A stretch of 64,000 bases of DNA from Candidatus Leucobacter sulfamidivorax (GCA_016771945.1 QZLF01000003.1:1-64000), one strand, 5' to 3'; counted from the first letter of the stretch, positions 55,446 to 64,000 are shown. Program-made: numbers and translations. The notes: a model not told the origin generated them from the letters alone.

Positions 55446-55702
55446 GCGTCGGGTGCTCGGTCAAGTCGTTGACGTCGCTCGTCGTACTCGGTGGTGTCAA
55501 TTTCGCCACGGGCATAGCGCTCATCGAGCAACTCGCGAGCCCGGTTGCTCTCGGTGCGATGAGGTGACTGTCGAGGATCGCGTGCAGCAAAGACTCGAAC
55601 TAGGAGCACAATGAGTACGGTAATTCCCACCAGGAGCAGGATGAGGAAAACCCAGCTCCAGCCCATACCCCACCAACCCATGTGGTCCCAGTTCGGCCCC
55701 AT
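55442..55702 (-). CDS. Small SHOCT-domain membrane protein
   Basis: This 86-residue protein has a Trp/Met-rich N-terminus, one transmembrane segment (WSWVFLILLLVGITVLIVLL) and a C-terminal SHOCT motif (ARELLDERYARGEIDTTEYD). GGAGG precedes ATG 55702. It is translationally coupled to the oxidase. Such proteins commonly accompany copper genes; the function is unknown. Confidence 0.8.
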   Translation of the reverse strand: MGPNWDHMGWWGMGWSWVFLILLLVGITVLIVLLVRVFAARDPRQSPHRTESNRARELLDERYARGEIDTTEYDERRQRLDRAPDA

Positions 55703-56035
55703 TACCCTCACCTCCGAGGTGCTGACTCCGCAAACTCCGGCGGGCAACTGTTGGGGTGGTATCGGCAACTCAGCCGCTGTTCCAGCAATCGTCGAGTGGA
55801 GTCTTTGCCTCGATTTTACTTGAGACCCGATTCCCCGACCATGTGTAATTACTGCGGGTGAATCGGGCGCTGGGAAGCTGAAGATGCGTCTGCACCTGAT
55901 CGAGGTCTCGTACCGAGGTCGTGTCCGCCCGAGACGAACGGATTGCCAGGTGGTACCCCTGGGAGGTATCGCCTCGACATGATTGAATAGCATGTGCAAG
56001 TCAAGTTGCGACGTACCGGTCCGGGAGGTGTTGGA
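55703..56035. promoter_or_regulatory. Divergent promoter region with CsoR-like box
   Basis: The 333-base gap separates the leftward oxidase unit from the rightward metal genes. At 55952-55970 GGTACCCCTGGGAGGTATC is a near-dyad that resembles the TACCCC...GGGGTA box bound by Cu(I)-sensing CsoR repressors. No csoR gene is in the window. No other gene was seen in the gap. Confidence 0.5.
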
Positions 56036-56518
56036 GTGTCAGTTCAAGGCGCCCTCCCCTCGGCCCTGTTCGACCTGAAGCCTCGCCGGTTCATCGTCGC
56101 CCTGTTCGCGATCGGTGCACTGCTGCTGTGTGCCTTCCTCATGCACGCCTTCGAGCATGGACAGAACCATGAGACCACGCCGACCGCGGCATCCTTGGTG
56201 CATGTCGCGGCTGCCGCGGGGAACCAATCATCGCCGGTCTCCGCCGGTCACGGCACCCAATCGTCAGTTGCGCAATCTGGTGGAGTCGCGGATCATGGCG
56301 ACGCGTGTGGCGCAGGCTGTGGCGGACACGACGCGATACAGCTCGCCTGCATGCTCGCATTTCTGACGAGCCTCGTGTTCTTCGCCCTCTACCTCACCCG
56401 CCTGTTGGCAACGAATGACAGGCTTCGTGAGCGCGCGATGGACACCATCGTGAGCGCTCGGGCTGGACCTCGCCCAATGACGCCGTCACCACAGGAACTC
56501 TCCATCAGTCGGACTTGA
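56036..56518 (+). CDS. His/Cys-containing two-segment membrane protein (DUF6153-like)
   Basis: This 160-residue protein has one transmembrane segment near residues 20-36, a loop with many His and a DACGAGCGGHDA motif, and a second segment (LACMLAFLTSLVFFALYLT). The arrangement resembles small actinobacterial proteins beside DUF305 genes. GGGAGG 8 bases before GTG 56036 decided the start. A metal-binding role is inferred. Confidence 0.7.
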   Translation: MSVQGALPSALFDLKPRRFIVALFAIGALLLCAFLMHAFEHGQNHETTPTAASLVHVAAAAGNQSSPVSAGHGTQSSVAQSGGVADHGDACGAGCGGHDAIQLACMLAFLTSLVFFALYLTRLLATNDRLRERAMDTIVSARAGPRPMTPSPQELSISRT

Positions 56519-56596
56519 TCGGTCCGTCGACGCTGCGCACATGCGCACCGCCTCGATTCGCCGACCCAAAAATTCTCCGACACATTGGAACGACTC

Positions 56597-57193
56597 TTGA
56601 AACTCCGAACATTCTTCGTTATCCCTGCCATCCTCACGGCAAGCCTGGTCTTGGCCGGATGCACGGCTGGCTCCGGCGCGTCCGCGCCGCCACAATCAAC
56701 AACTTCGTCATCCGTGACTGAAGACTTCAACTCCGCTGACGTGATGTTCGCGCAGATGATGGTGCCCCACCACGTACAGGCCGTGGAGATGTCCGACGTG
56801 ATCCTCGCGAAGGAGGGGATCGATCCTCGCGTCGTCACCCTTGCCGAAGAGATCAAGGCGGCGCAGCAGCCTGAAATCGACGCGCTCAACGGCATGATCG
56901 AAGCGTGGGGGATGCCACCGGCCGCGACGGATGGCATGGATATGGGGCATGGCGGCCACATGGACGGCATGATGACCGAGGAAGACATGGCCGCACTCGA
57001 CGCCGCGACAGGCACAGAAGCGAGCCGACTGTTCCTTGAACAGATGATCGTTCATCACGAGGGGGCAGTGGAAATGGCGCAACTTCAGGTTGACTCCGGG
57101 GTGAACCCGGATGCGGTGACCATGGCCCAGGCCATCATCGACGCTCAGAACGTCGAGATCGAGACCATGCGCGAAATCCTCCAGAGCCTGTAG
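56597..57193 (+). CDS. DUF305-family lipoprotein
   Basis: This 198-residue lipoprotein has lipobox LVLAGC (Cys22). Two DUF305 motifs are present: FAQMMVPHHVQAVEMS and FLEQMIVHHEGAVEMAQL. Between them is a Met/His-rich stretch (GMDMGHGGHMDGMM) that suits copper. The start is a TTG at 56597, chosen because it yields MKLR and a normal signal peptide; 56585 is an alternative. DUF305 proteins often accompany copper-resistance genes. Confidence 0.85.
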   Translation: MKLRTFFVIPAILTASLVLAGCTAGSGASAPPQSTTSSSVTEDFNSADVMFAQMMVPHHVQAVEMSDVILAKEGIDPRVVTLAEEIKAAQQPEIDALNGMIEAWGMPPAATDGMDMGHGGHMDGMMTEEDMAALDAATGTEASRLFLEQMIVHHEGAVEMAQLQVDSGVNPDAVTMAQAIIDAQNVEIETMREILQSL

Positions 57194-57200
57194 CTCCCCG

Positions 57201-57242
57201 CTCGGTGCGGGTGACGTTGCTTCCAGTCACGCCCGCACCGAG
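57201..57242 (+). terminator. Hairpin after the DUF305 gene
   Basis: CTCGGTGCGGG (57201-57211) pairs with CCCGCACCGAG (57232-57242), with additional GTGAC/GTCAC pairing inside. It lies 8 bases after the stop. No long T-run follows, as is usual in actinobacteria. Confidence 0.6.
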
Positions 57243-57325
57243 TCCCACCCCTACTTTGACTTCTGCTGTGCTCCTTGTGGTCGACCCGCGAGGAGCACAG
57301 CGTAATCAACCTTGAAAGACGTGAC

Positions 57326-57898
57326 ATGAAACGACCAACCATCCTCGCCGCAGCCGCAGCAGTCCTTGCCGTCGTGCTGGTCGGGTGCTCCGCCCCTGAC
57401 ACGAACCCTGACCCGGCAGGGGCCGATCTGCTCGCCGAGCACGGCCTCACCGACATGTCAGCGGTTGACATTATCGACAGCCTCGACAGAATGCCCGTGA
57501 GCGATCGCCCCGCAGACTTGATCGCATCCGTGCAGCCTGAAGCACTCGTTCTCACCGACAATGTCCGAGAAGTAACCATGGACATGCCGGACGATGTCAC
57601 ATACTTGTCAATCGCCCCATACGTCGAGCAGACCCATGAGTGCTATTACCACAGCCTCACGACCTGCCGCGGTGAGCTGTCGGGACAGGACATCGAAGTA
57701 CGCATCGTTGACGACACAACCAGCGAAGTGATCGTCGCAGAGTCGACGACGACATTCGATAACGGATTCGCTGGATTCTGGGTTCCTCGTAGTCTGCAGG
57801 GAACGATCGAAGTGACATACGGCGGCCGATCCGGCACCACGCCGTTCTCTACCACAGGCGATGCGGCAACCTGCATCACAACGCTCCAGCTCACATGA
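57326..57898 (+). CDS. CueP-family copper-binding lipoprotein
   Basis: This 190-residue lipoprotein has a lipobox ending at Cys21 (LVGC). Its HECYYHSLTTC motif (Cys106 and Cys114) and C-terminal DAATCITTLQL match CueP, a periplasmic copper protein of Salmonella with actinobacterial relatives. It lies between the DUF305 gene and the P-type ATPase. ATG 57326 follows a weak GAAAG. Confidence 0.85.
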   Translation: MKRPTILAAAAAVLAVVLVGCSAPDTNPDPAGADLLAEHGLTDMSAVDIIDSLDRMPVSDRPADLIASVQPEALVLTDNVREVTMDMPDDVTYLSIAPYVEQTHECYYHSLTTCRGELSGQDIEVRIVDDTTSEVIVAESTTTFDNGFAGFWVPRSLQGTIEVTYGGRSGTTPFSTTGDAATCITTLQLT

Positions 57899-57994
57899 AA
57901 CGACGTGCCGCCGACCCTTATCGGCCACACCTCTCTCGCATCCATCGGGCCGACGTCTGAATCGCGACGTAGCCAGCCATAGACGGGAACTGCA

Positions 57995-60265
57995 ATGAAC
58001 CAACAACCAGGCCACGACCATCACGACCATCACGGCCACCACCCCTCCAATGGCCACAACCACGGCCGACCGGACACGCCGATCGAGCACGCCGCTCATG
58101 ACGATCACGCCGTTCAACATTCGAGTGAACATGCACACCACGGCATGCACACCGAGACCGTCACCGCGGGCAGCCCGGATCCCCAGGTGGGTCACGATGC
58201 CCACGCGGGTCACGGAAGCGGTTCGCAGGGACATGATTCCCATGCTGATCATGATCCGGGCGCCCATGCCGGGCACAGCGTGGCCATGTTCCGGAACCGC
58301 TTCTGGGTGACACTTGTCCTTTCAATACCCGTGGTCGCGTTCAGCCCCATGATCGCGATGATCTTCGGCTACCACCTGCCCGAAACTGGGTGGACGACAT
58401 GGATCGCGCCTGTCCTGGGCACAGTGATTTTCTTCTACGGCGGCATGCCGTTCCTCAAGGGCGCGTGGCGGGAGATCAAGCTCCGGCAGCCCGGGATGAT
58501 GCTGCTCATCGCGATGGCGATCACGGTGGCGTTCCTCGCGTCTTGGGCCACGTCGCTCGGCGCCGGTCTCGATCTTGACTTCTGGTGGGAACTCGCCCTG
58601 CTGGTTGTCATCATGCTGCTCGGGCACTGGCTTGAAATGCGAGCACTCGGCGGTGCGTCAAGCGCCCTCGACGCACTCGCTGCGCTGCTTCCCGATACCG
58701 CCGAGCTGGTTCGTGAAGACGGGGCCGTGGAACAAGTCCCAAGTACCGACGTCAATGCCGGAGACCTCGTGCTTGTACGTGCCGGAGGACGCGTTCCCGC
58801 CGACGGAACCGTCGAGTCGGGATTCGCAGACATGGACGAATCTATGATCACGGGCGAATCGACAACCGTTTCCCGAGCCGTTGGCGATACCGTCACCGCG
58901 GGCACCGTCGCCACCGACTCAGCGATCCAAGTGCGGGTGACCGCAGTCGGCGAGAACACGGCGCTGGCTGGCATCCGTCGGCTCGTGGCGGACGCGCAGG
59001 CATCCTCCACTCGCGCCCAGGCGCTCGCCGACCGTGCAGCGGCACTGTTGTTCTACTTCGCCGTGGGTGCGGCCGTGATCACCGCAGTGGTGTGGCTCAT
59101 CGTCGGCAGCCCCGCCGACGCCATTACCCGCACGGTGACGGTGCTGATCATCGCCTGCCCGCACGCGCTCGGGCTCGCGATTCCATTGGTGATCTCGATC
59201 GCGACAGAACGGGCCGCCCGCGCTGGCGTGCTGGTGAAGGATCGGCTGGCGCTTGAGCGCATGCGCACCGTCGACGTGGTCATGTTCGACAAGACCGGCA
59301 CGCTCACCGAGGGCCGCCACGCCGTCACCGCAGCCGCAGCCGTTCCTGGCACCGACCCGCAGCGCGTGTTCCGACTGGCTGCCGCGGCGGAATCACCGAG
59401 CGAGCACCCCGTCGCTCGCGCGATCGTCGCATGGGCAAACGAGCACAGCGACGGCTTGCCCATTCCATCGGTTACCGAGTTCCGCTCGGAGCCAGGTGTC
59501 GGCGTGTCAGGAACCGTCGAGGGTGTCGAGGTTCGCGTTGGTGGCCCTCGGCTCCTCGCCGCGCTCGACCTGTCCGTGCCCGAAGGAATCCAGGCCGAGG
59601 TCACCGAGTGGGAATCGACCGGGTCGAGCGTCCTGTTCGCGGTTATCGAGGGCCGCATCGAGGGTGCGTTCTCGCTCAAGGACGTCATTCGCCCCGAATC
59701 GCGTGCCGCCATTGACGAAATGCACCGTCGTGGGATCCGGGTTGGCATGATCACCGGTGACGCACAACAGGTCGCGGACGCGGTCGCAGCCGATCTCGGC
59801 ATCGACGAAGTGTTCGCGGGGGTTCTCCCCGGAGACAAGTCCGCCAAGGTCGCTGAACTGCAGGAACGTGGCTTCAAGGTCGCGATGGTTGGCGACGGTG
59901 TGAACGACGCCCCTGCTCTTGCCCGTGCAGATGTGGGTGTTGCAATCGGCGCGGGTACCGACGTTGCGATCGAGTCGGCAGGCATCGTCCTGGTGTCGAA
60001 CGACCCGCGCGCCGTGCTGAGCGCGATCGAGCTTTCACACGCCTCCTACCGGAAGATGGTGCAAAACCTCGTGTGGGCAACCGCCTACAACGTGATCTCG
60101 GTACCGCTGGCCGCGGGCGTGCTCGCTCCCATCGGCTTCAACCTGCCCCCGGCCGCCGCGGCAGTGTTGATGTCGCTGTCCACGATCATCGTTGCCCTGA
60201 ACGCCCAGCTACTGCGCCGCCACGAATTGGATCCGGAGAAACTGGCGCCGTTGCACACTGCCTAG
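57995..60265 (+). CDS. P1B-type heavy-metal ATPase, CPH class (CopB-like)
   Basis: This 756-residue ATPase has a His/Gly/Asp-rich N-terminus (residues 1-94) in place of CxxC domains. Membrane segments are followed by TGES (actuator), CPH (388-390, metal site), phosphorylated Asp432 in DKTGT, SEHPVA and GDGVNDAP. The CPH motif marks the CopB group, linked to Cu(II)/Ag(I)/Cu(I) export. No upstream CopZ is seen. Confidence 0.9.
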   Translation: MNQQPGHDHHDHHGHHPSNGHNHGRPDTPIEHAAHDDHAVQHSSEHAHHGMHTETVTAGSPDPQVGHDAHAGHGSGSQGHDSHADHDPGAHAGHSVAMFRNRFWVTLVLSIPVVAFSPMIAMIFGYHLPETGWTTWIAPVLGTVIFFYGGMPFLKGAWREIKLRQPGMMLLIAMAITVAFLASWATSLGAGLDLDFWWELALLVVIMLLGHWLEMRALGGASSALDALAALLPDTAELVREDGAVEQVPSTDVNAGDLVLVRAGGRVPADGTVESGFADMDESMITGESTTVSRAVGDTVTAGTVATDSAIQVRVTAVGENTALAGIRRLVADAQASSTRAQALADRAAALLFYFAVGAAVITAVVWLIVGSPADAITRTVTVLIIACPHALGLAIPLVISIATERAARAGVLVKDRLALERMRTVDVVMFDKTGTLTEGRHAVTAAAAVPGTDPQRVFRLAAAAESPSEHPVARAIVAWANEHSDGLPIPSVTEFRSEPGVGVSGTVEGVEVRVGGPRLLAALDLSVPEGIQAEVTEWESTGSSVLFAVIEGRIEGAFSLKDVIRPESRAAIDEMHRRGIRVGMITGDAQQVADAVAADLGIDEVFAGVLPGDKSAKVAELQERGFKVAMVGDGVNDAPALARADVGVAIGAGTDVAIESAGIVLVSNDPRAVLSAIELSHASYRKMVQNLVWATAYNVISVPLAAGVLAPIGFNLPPAAAAVLMSLSTIIVALNAQLLRRHELDPEKLAPLHTA

Positions 60266-60296
60266 CAGTACCCAAGCGCTGACTGACCAAGCAGGC

Positions 60297-60340
60297 TCAG
60301 CGCTCGCTCGGAGCGAGATGTCCCGCCCGACGAGCGCTGG
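60297..60340 (+). terminator. Hairpin after the P-type ATPase
   Basis: CAGCGCTCG at 60298 pairs with CGAGCGCTG at 60331-60339, with a nested CTCGCTC/GAGCGAG stem. It lies 32 bases after the ATPase stop and before the ArsR promoter. Confidence 0.55.
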
Positions 60341-60442
60341 GCTTGCGGTTCCCAGACGAAGTTCGCGATGTCGCGAGAGGTAACCAGTTCAGCGGCCCTT
60401 CCACCAACAGTGGGCATAGAACTCATAGGCTTTCGTGTCGGA

Positions 60443-60476
60443 TTGACTTATTTACCTGCGCAATCAAGAATATAAG
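60443..60476 (+). promoter_or_regulatory. Putative promoter of the arsR-mfs operon
   Basis: TTGACT (60443-60448) and the AT-rich AAGAATATAAG (about 60466-60476) suggest a -35/-10 pair directly before the ATG at 60478. The best spacing is 17-19 bases. No clear ArsR dyad was resolved. Confidence 0.4.
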
Positions 60477-60477
60477 C

Positions 60478-60861
60478 ATGTATGCAGATGATGCTCCTAT
60501 CTCACCGCAGCACCCGTATGTGGAGCCCGCTGTCGAGGTGTTCGCAATGCTGGCGGATGCCACCCGTGTGCGGATCGTGCTCGCCTTACAAGACGGCGAA
60601 CTGTCGGTTGGTGAGCTTGTCGAGATCGTGGGGCGCGCGCCAGCAGGGGTGTCGCAGCATTTGGCGAAGCTCCGCATGGCGCGAATTGTCGAGACTCGCC
60701 AGGAGGGGCAGCGGGTGTTTTATCGGTTGGCGAATGAGCACGTGATTCGATTAGTGACCGACGCGATTCATCAGGCCGAGCATGCAATTGACGCGGATCC
60801 CGCGCACCACCGGTCGAAGCACCCAGGTGCGGTCGAGGATCGCGAAGGTCGTCGTGCTTGA
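60478..60861 (+). CDS. ArsR/SmtB-family metalloregulator
   Basis: This 127-residue winged-helix repressor has a recognition helix in GRAPAGVSQHLAKLRMARIV. It has no cysteines, so the alpha3 Cys site of ArsR or CmtR is absent. The C-terminal helix has Asp-x2-His-x3-His (TDAIHQAEHAI) and a following ADPAHHRSKH, recalling the alpha5 His/Asp site of zinc, cobalt or nickel sensors (SmtB/NmtR). Its stop overlaps the MFS start, so the exporter is the likely target. Confidence 0.85.
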   Translation: MYADDAPISPQHPYVEPAVEVFAMLADATRVRIVLALQDGELSVGELVEIVGRAPAGVSQHLAKLRMARIVETRQEGQRVFYRLANEHVIRLVTDAIHQAEHAIDADPAHHRSKHPGAVEDREGRRA

Positions 60862-62080
60862 AGTACTCAAGAATCCGACCTACGCGAAGCTGTTCTCTGC
60901 CCAGATCATTGCCCTGCTCGGCACAGGCCTACTCACGGTGGCGCTGGGGTTGTTGGCATTCGATATCGCCGGTGGCGACGCGGGAGTGATCCTGGGTACG
61001 GCGCTGACGATCAAGATGGTCGCCTATGTGGCAGTGTCGCCGGTCATCACTGCCTTGACTGCCCGGCTCCCCCAGAAGACGGTACTCATCGTTGCCGACG
61101 TGGTTCGTGCGGCCGTCGCGGTGGGGCTGCCGTTCGTGACGGAAGCGTGGCAGATCTACATTCTGATCTTCCTGTTGCAGTCGGCATCGGCGACGTTCAC
61201 GCCAGCATTCCAGGCCGTGATCCCTGAAGTGCTGCCCGACGAACGCCAGTACACGCGTGCCTTGTCACTGTCGAGGCTCGCCTACGACCTGGAATCGCTG
61301 CTGAGCCCGATGCTCGCGGCCGCGTTGCTCACCGTGATGACCTACAACAACTTGTTCGTCGGAACGATCATCGGATTCGTTATCTCGACCGTGCTGGTCA
61401 CCATCACAGCATTCCCGCAGATCACGCCCGCCCCACCCGCACCGTTCTTTGCAGAGCTGACCCGCGGTGTACGTGCGTTCTGGCGTAGCACAGAGTTGCG
61501 TGCCCTTCTCGCGTTGAACCTCACCGTCGCAGCATCGACCGCGATGGTCATCGTGAACACCGTCGTGCTCGTGCAGGGTCAGCTCGGCCGCACGCAAGCC
61601 GATGTTGCGCTCTTGTTGGCCGCATACGGGGCCGGGTCGATGGTCGTCGCACTCATCGCTCCGAAGTTGCTCGATACATTCTCGGACCGTGGGGTGATGC
61701 TGCTCGGTGCGCTACTGATTCCGGTCGGCTTGATGGGTGCGGCCTCACTCATCGGCATGGCGCCTCCCACGGACATGTGGATGGGCCTGTTCGGGATCTG
61801 GGCGATCCTTGGTGCCGCAACGTCGTTGATCCTGACGCCGTCGGCTCGGCTACTTCGACGGAACTCGGATGAGACGAACAGGCCAGCCGTGTTCGCCGCG
61901 CAGTTCTCGCTGTCGCACGCTTGCTTCATGATTACCTACCCGCTCGCGGGAACGCTCGGCGCGGCGCTGGGCTTGAGCTGGACCGCTGTGATCCTCGCCG
62001 GTATCGGCGCGGTAGCCACCACGTTCGCGTTCGCACTCTGGAGGTCGCGTACGCCGGTGGCCGACCACACCCTGAGGTAG
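60854..62080 (+). CDS. MFS transporter
   Basis: This 408-residue major facilitator has about 12 hydrophobic segments, and a cytoplasmic loop rich in charged residues separates two halves. GTG 60854 (AAGG before it) lies inside the ArsR stop; the longer ATG at 60782 would overlap ArsR by 80 bases and was rejected. Coupling to a Cys-less ArsR protein suggests export of a metal cation or metal-linked drug (NreB-like is one option); the substrate is unproven. Confidence 0.8.
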   Translation: MLEVLKNPTYAKLFSAQIIALLGTGLLTVALGLLAFDIAGGDAGVILGTALTIKMVAYVAVSPVITALTARLPQKTVLIVADVVRAAVAVGLPFVTEAWQIYILIFLLQSASATFTPAFQAVIPEVLPDERQYTRALSLSRLAYDLESLLSPMLAAALLTVMTYNNLFVGTIIGFVISTVLVTITAFPQITPAPPAPFFAELTRGVRAFWRSTELRALLALNLTVAASTAMVIVNTVVLVQGQLGRTQADVALLLAAYGAGSMVVALIAPKLLDTFSDRGVMLLGALLIPVGLMGAASLIGMAPPTDMWMGLFGIWAILGAATSLILTPSARLLRRNSDETNRPAVFAAQFSLSHACFMITYPLAGTLGAALGLSWTAVILAGIGAVATTFAFALWRSRTPVADHTLR

Positions 62081-62207
62081 CGCCGCCGACGAACTCGCGA
62101 CAACAACGCGGTCCTCCAGATCGCCCAGCCGCGCTTCAGCCAGCAGAGTGGTTCGGTACTGAGCTAGGCGGCTCGAAGATTTTCAAACCCATCACTGGGA
62201 GCACCCA

Positions 62208-64000
62208 CTACCTCAACCCCAGCCCGCGAGCTTCGAGCGTAGCAACGGGATTCGGGGCGCGGCGCGACCGGCCCAGATTCTCGATCTCAAGTCGAGCCGC
62301 TTCGGCTCGGACTCGGTCGATCTTCTGGACGGTCCCGTCGGATGGTGCACCGAGCGCGGAGTTGGCAGTGATCTGATAGCGGTCTCGGTAGGCGGCGACC
62401 ACGAACGCTGCTCGACGCCAGACGGTGGCGCGCTGCGGGTCCGCGGGCTCGCCGCCAAGAGCCGCAATCCACGGCGCCGAGTCAGCGAGGGCCGCAACGA
62501 GCACCGCGTCCGCTCGCGCTTCGATCAGGTGACGGCGCTCCGCCAGAGCCTTTTCCATCTCTAGGCTCATAGCGCCAGTTGCCTCGGGGATGAGCCCGGC
62601 GATCAGCCTGGGCACCGACTGCCTACGGGCCGAGCGCGCTGGCCTCGCAGTAGCCACAGCGACTCGATGGCGGAGCACTGCGGCAATATCATCGGCATCG
62701 CCGAAACCACGAGCGTGGACGAGTCGAGGAAGCAGGACCTCCAGGTCGTGATGGTTGGCTTCGGCTCGGCGCAGTTCAGCGGTCAACGGTCCAAAAGCAT
62801 CCGAGTCGATGACTTCGTCAGCCTGTTCTGCGTTGAGGCCCGATGTCCGCACCAGGGATGCCCAACGGTCGCGTTGCGCGGCAGCAGCGATCGTTTCGTA
62901 CTCGGCAGCAAGCTGCGCGATCGTGCCCCAGGATTCTTGCTCAGCGGCCATCGTTTCGTGTGCGGAGAGTTCGGCGCCGACGTGCTGGAGCACGCCGTAG
63001 AGCACGCTGCGCCCGGTGGCTTCACTGTTGTCCCCCGGATGTGGTCCCGCGTGAGACGAATCCGGCTTGTCGACTGCGACATAAGCAACGTTGGCGGTAC
63101 GGCCCCTTGTCATGGCCACGTAGAACGTCTCGCGAGTCATCGCCGAATCGACGAGCACGTGCGCTGTATCGGTGGTGAGGCCTTGCGCACGGAAGGAAGT
63201 GACGGCGTAGCCAAGTTCGACATGCTCGGCGACGTAGGCCGCTGGCAGGAGGACAGCGGATCCCCGGGAGCGTCCTTCTCGTCGAACGAGCATTGAGCCG
63301 TCGCTTCGAACATCGGCGACCTTCCAACGGTCACCGTTGCGCACCCAGCTCCGCCCGGCCCGCAAGCGTCGGTCGTTACGTCGAGTGATCACGATGTCGC
63401 CGGACGCTGCGTGGGTGCCATCGTGCAGCTCTGACTCTCGCGCACCTCGGACGGTGCCGTCGAGGATCAGGTCGGTTCGCGCACGGTTATTGAGCGCGGT
63501 GACGGATTCGTTCGAGTCAGCGACGAGCACCGCCGCACGCCCCGCGATCAGGTCGGCGCGCCACGCGGCGTAGGCGGCATCGACCATAGCTTCGGTATCG
63601 CCTTCAAAGATGCGCCCATGCTCGGCGTAGGTGTCGATGACTTCTGTGTGGCCGTGGCGGAGATCGAGGGAGGCGCGTTTCTCCCACTCGTGTGTGAAGC
63701 GGTGAACATCGACGAGTTCGGCGACGTCATCGCGGTCGTGCGCGAGGAGCCCGAACGCTCCACCCGCGTCAACCGCTTGCAGCTGCGCGTAGTCTCCGAC
63801 GAGCAGCACCTTTGCTCCCGCCGTGGCGGCAAGCTGGGTGATGCGGTCAAGTGAGAGTGTTCCTGCAAGCGAGGCCTCGTCGATGATGACGAGCTGCCCA
63901 GCCTGGAACTTCTCCCCCGTTTGGAGATGGGTCTGCCACCACTTCGCTGTGTTTTCCGTTGCGATCCCAAGGTCGTCGGCGAGTACCTGGGCCGCGCTTG
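62208..64000 (-). CDS. traA: MobF-type relaxase/helicase TraA, 5' truncated
   Basis: The frame enters from beyond the right edge; about 597 codons are visible. It shows Walker B and neighbouring RecD-like helicase motifs: LVIIDEASLAGT, VLLVGDYAQLQAVD, ALNNRARTDLI, and a C-terminal helicase motif ELGYAVTSFRAQGLT with YVAMTRGRTANVAYV. This is the conjugative TraA/MobF arrangement (TrwC-like relaxase domain expected further upstream). It ends 127 bases after the MFS gene, on the opposite strand, and marks the metal block as plasmid- or ICE-borne. Confidence 0.85.
   Translation of the reverse strand, partial: SAAQVLADDLGIATENTAKWWQTHLQTGEKFQAGQLVIIDEASLAGTLSLDRITQLAATAGAKVLLVGDYAQLQAVDAGGAFGLLAHDRDDVAELVDVHRFTHEWEKRASLDLRHGHTEVIDTYAEHGRIFEGDTEAMVDAAYAAWRADLIAGRAAVLVADSNESVTALNNRARTDLILDGTVRGARESELHDGTHAASGDIVITRRNDRRLRAGRSWVRNGDRWKVADVRSDGSMLVRREGRSRGSAVLLPAAYVAEHVELGYAVTSFRAQGLTTDTAHVLVDSAMTRETFYVAMTRGRTANVAYVAVDKPDSSHAGPHPGDNSEATGRSVLYGVLQHVGAELSAHETMAAEQESWGTIAQLAAEYETIAAAAQRDRWASLVRTSGLNAEQADEVIDSDAFGPLTAELRRAEANHHDLEVLLPRLVHARGFGDADDIAAVLRHRVAVATARPARSARRQSVPRLIAGLIPEATGAMSLEMEKALAERRHLIEARADAVLVAALADSAPWIAALGGEPADPQRATVWRRAAFVVAAYRDRYQITANSALGAPSDGTVQKIDRVRAEAARLEIENLGRSRRAPNPVATLEARGLGLR

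Overview
The window is high-GC actinobacterial DNA. Codon use, IclR regulators, 3Fe-4S/P450 pairs and stop/start-overlapping operons suggest a soil or wastewater Actinomycetia member, possibly Microbacteriaceae; that assignment is inference. About 53 kb is aromatic and small-acid catabolism. The last 10 kb is a less GC-rich, mobile-looking copper/metal block that ends in a conjugative relaxase.

Left part (1-16.8 kb). After an IS110 remnant come a 3Fe-4S ferredoxin and a frameshifted ferredoxin reductase, divergent from a LysR regulator and a cytochrome P450. A TfdB-type FAD phenol hydroxylase follows, with a CAGGAG hexamer repeat at its N-terminus. Next is a leftward block: GntR regulator, two phosphotriesterase-like proteins (one lacking nearly all metal ligands), an FAD monooxygenase, an esterase and an AraC regulator. 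An Rbs-type ABC importer (permease, binding protein, ATPase) lies upstream.

Middle part (16.8-25.6 kb). A leftward operon under a divergent IclR regulator encodes a hydantoinase/oxoprolinase A-B pair, an iron alcohol dehydrogenase, an aldehyde dehydrogenase and a class II aldolase.

Core system (25.8-36.6 kb). A leftward operon matches the alkylphenol (4-cresol) cre pathway known from Corynebacterium glutamicum. It encodes P450 (creJ), a PEP-synthase-like two-protein phosphotransferase (creI, creH), short-chain alcohol dehydrogenase (creG), 2Fe-2S ferredoxin (creF), ferredoxin reductase (creE), HD-domain phosphohydrolase (creD) and aldehyde dehydrogenase (creC). Upstream are an IclR regulator and a second HD phosphohydrolase. 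By analogy the phenol is phosphorylated, its alkyl group is oxidised by the P450, the phosphate is removed and the alcohol is oxidised to 4-hydroxybenzoate. 4-Hydroxybenzoate 3-monooxygenase (pobA, 40.5 kb) would then give protocatechuate. A near-identical 17-bp palindrome lies upstream of creJ and of the second HD gene, and a related palindrome lies at 16.65 kb.

Insertions and 3-hydroxybutyrate block (37.4-49.7 kb). Two IS110-family elements separate a frameshifted IclR gene from pobA. A FitAB/VapBC-type toxin-antitoxin pair and a large unknown protein follow. A leftward operon then encodes succinyl-CoA:3-ketoacid CoA-transferase A and B, thiolase (frameshifted), 3-hydroxybutyrate dehydrogenase and an alpha/beta hydrolase, divergent from an IclR regulator.

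Right part (49.8-64 kb). D-Ala-D-Ala carboxypeptidase, a cation/proton antiporter and an M20 peptidase precede the metal island: multicopper oxidase, SHOCT protein, His-rich membrane protein, DUF305, CueP, CPH-type P1B ATPase, ArsR regulator, MFS transporter and a truncated MobF/TraA relaxase-helicase.

Two genome-scale oddities stand out. One is a five-copy family of intergenic palindromes with a GGGACGCGAA arm. The other is a series of genes broken by an apparent net +1 base, which looks like systematic sequence error or recent decay.
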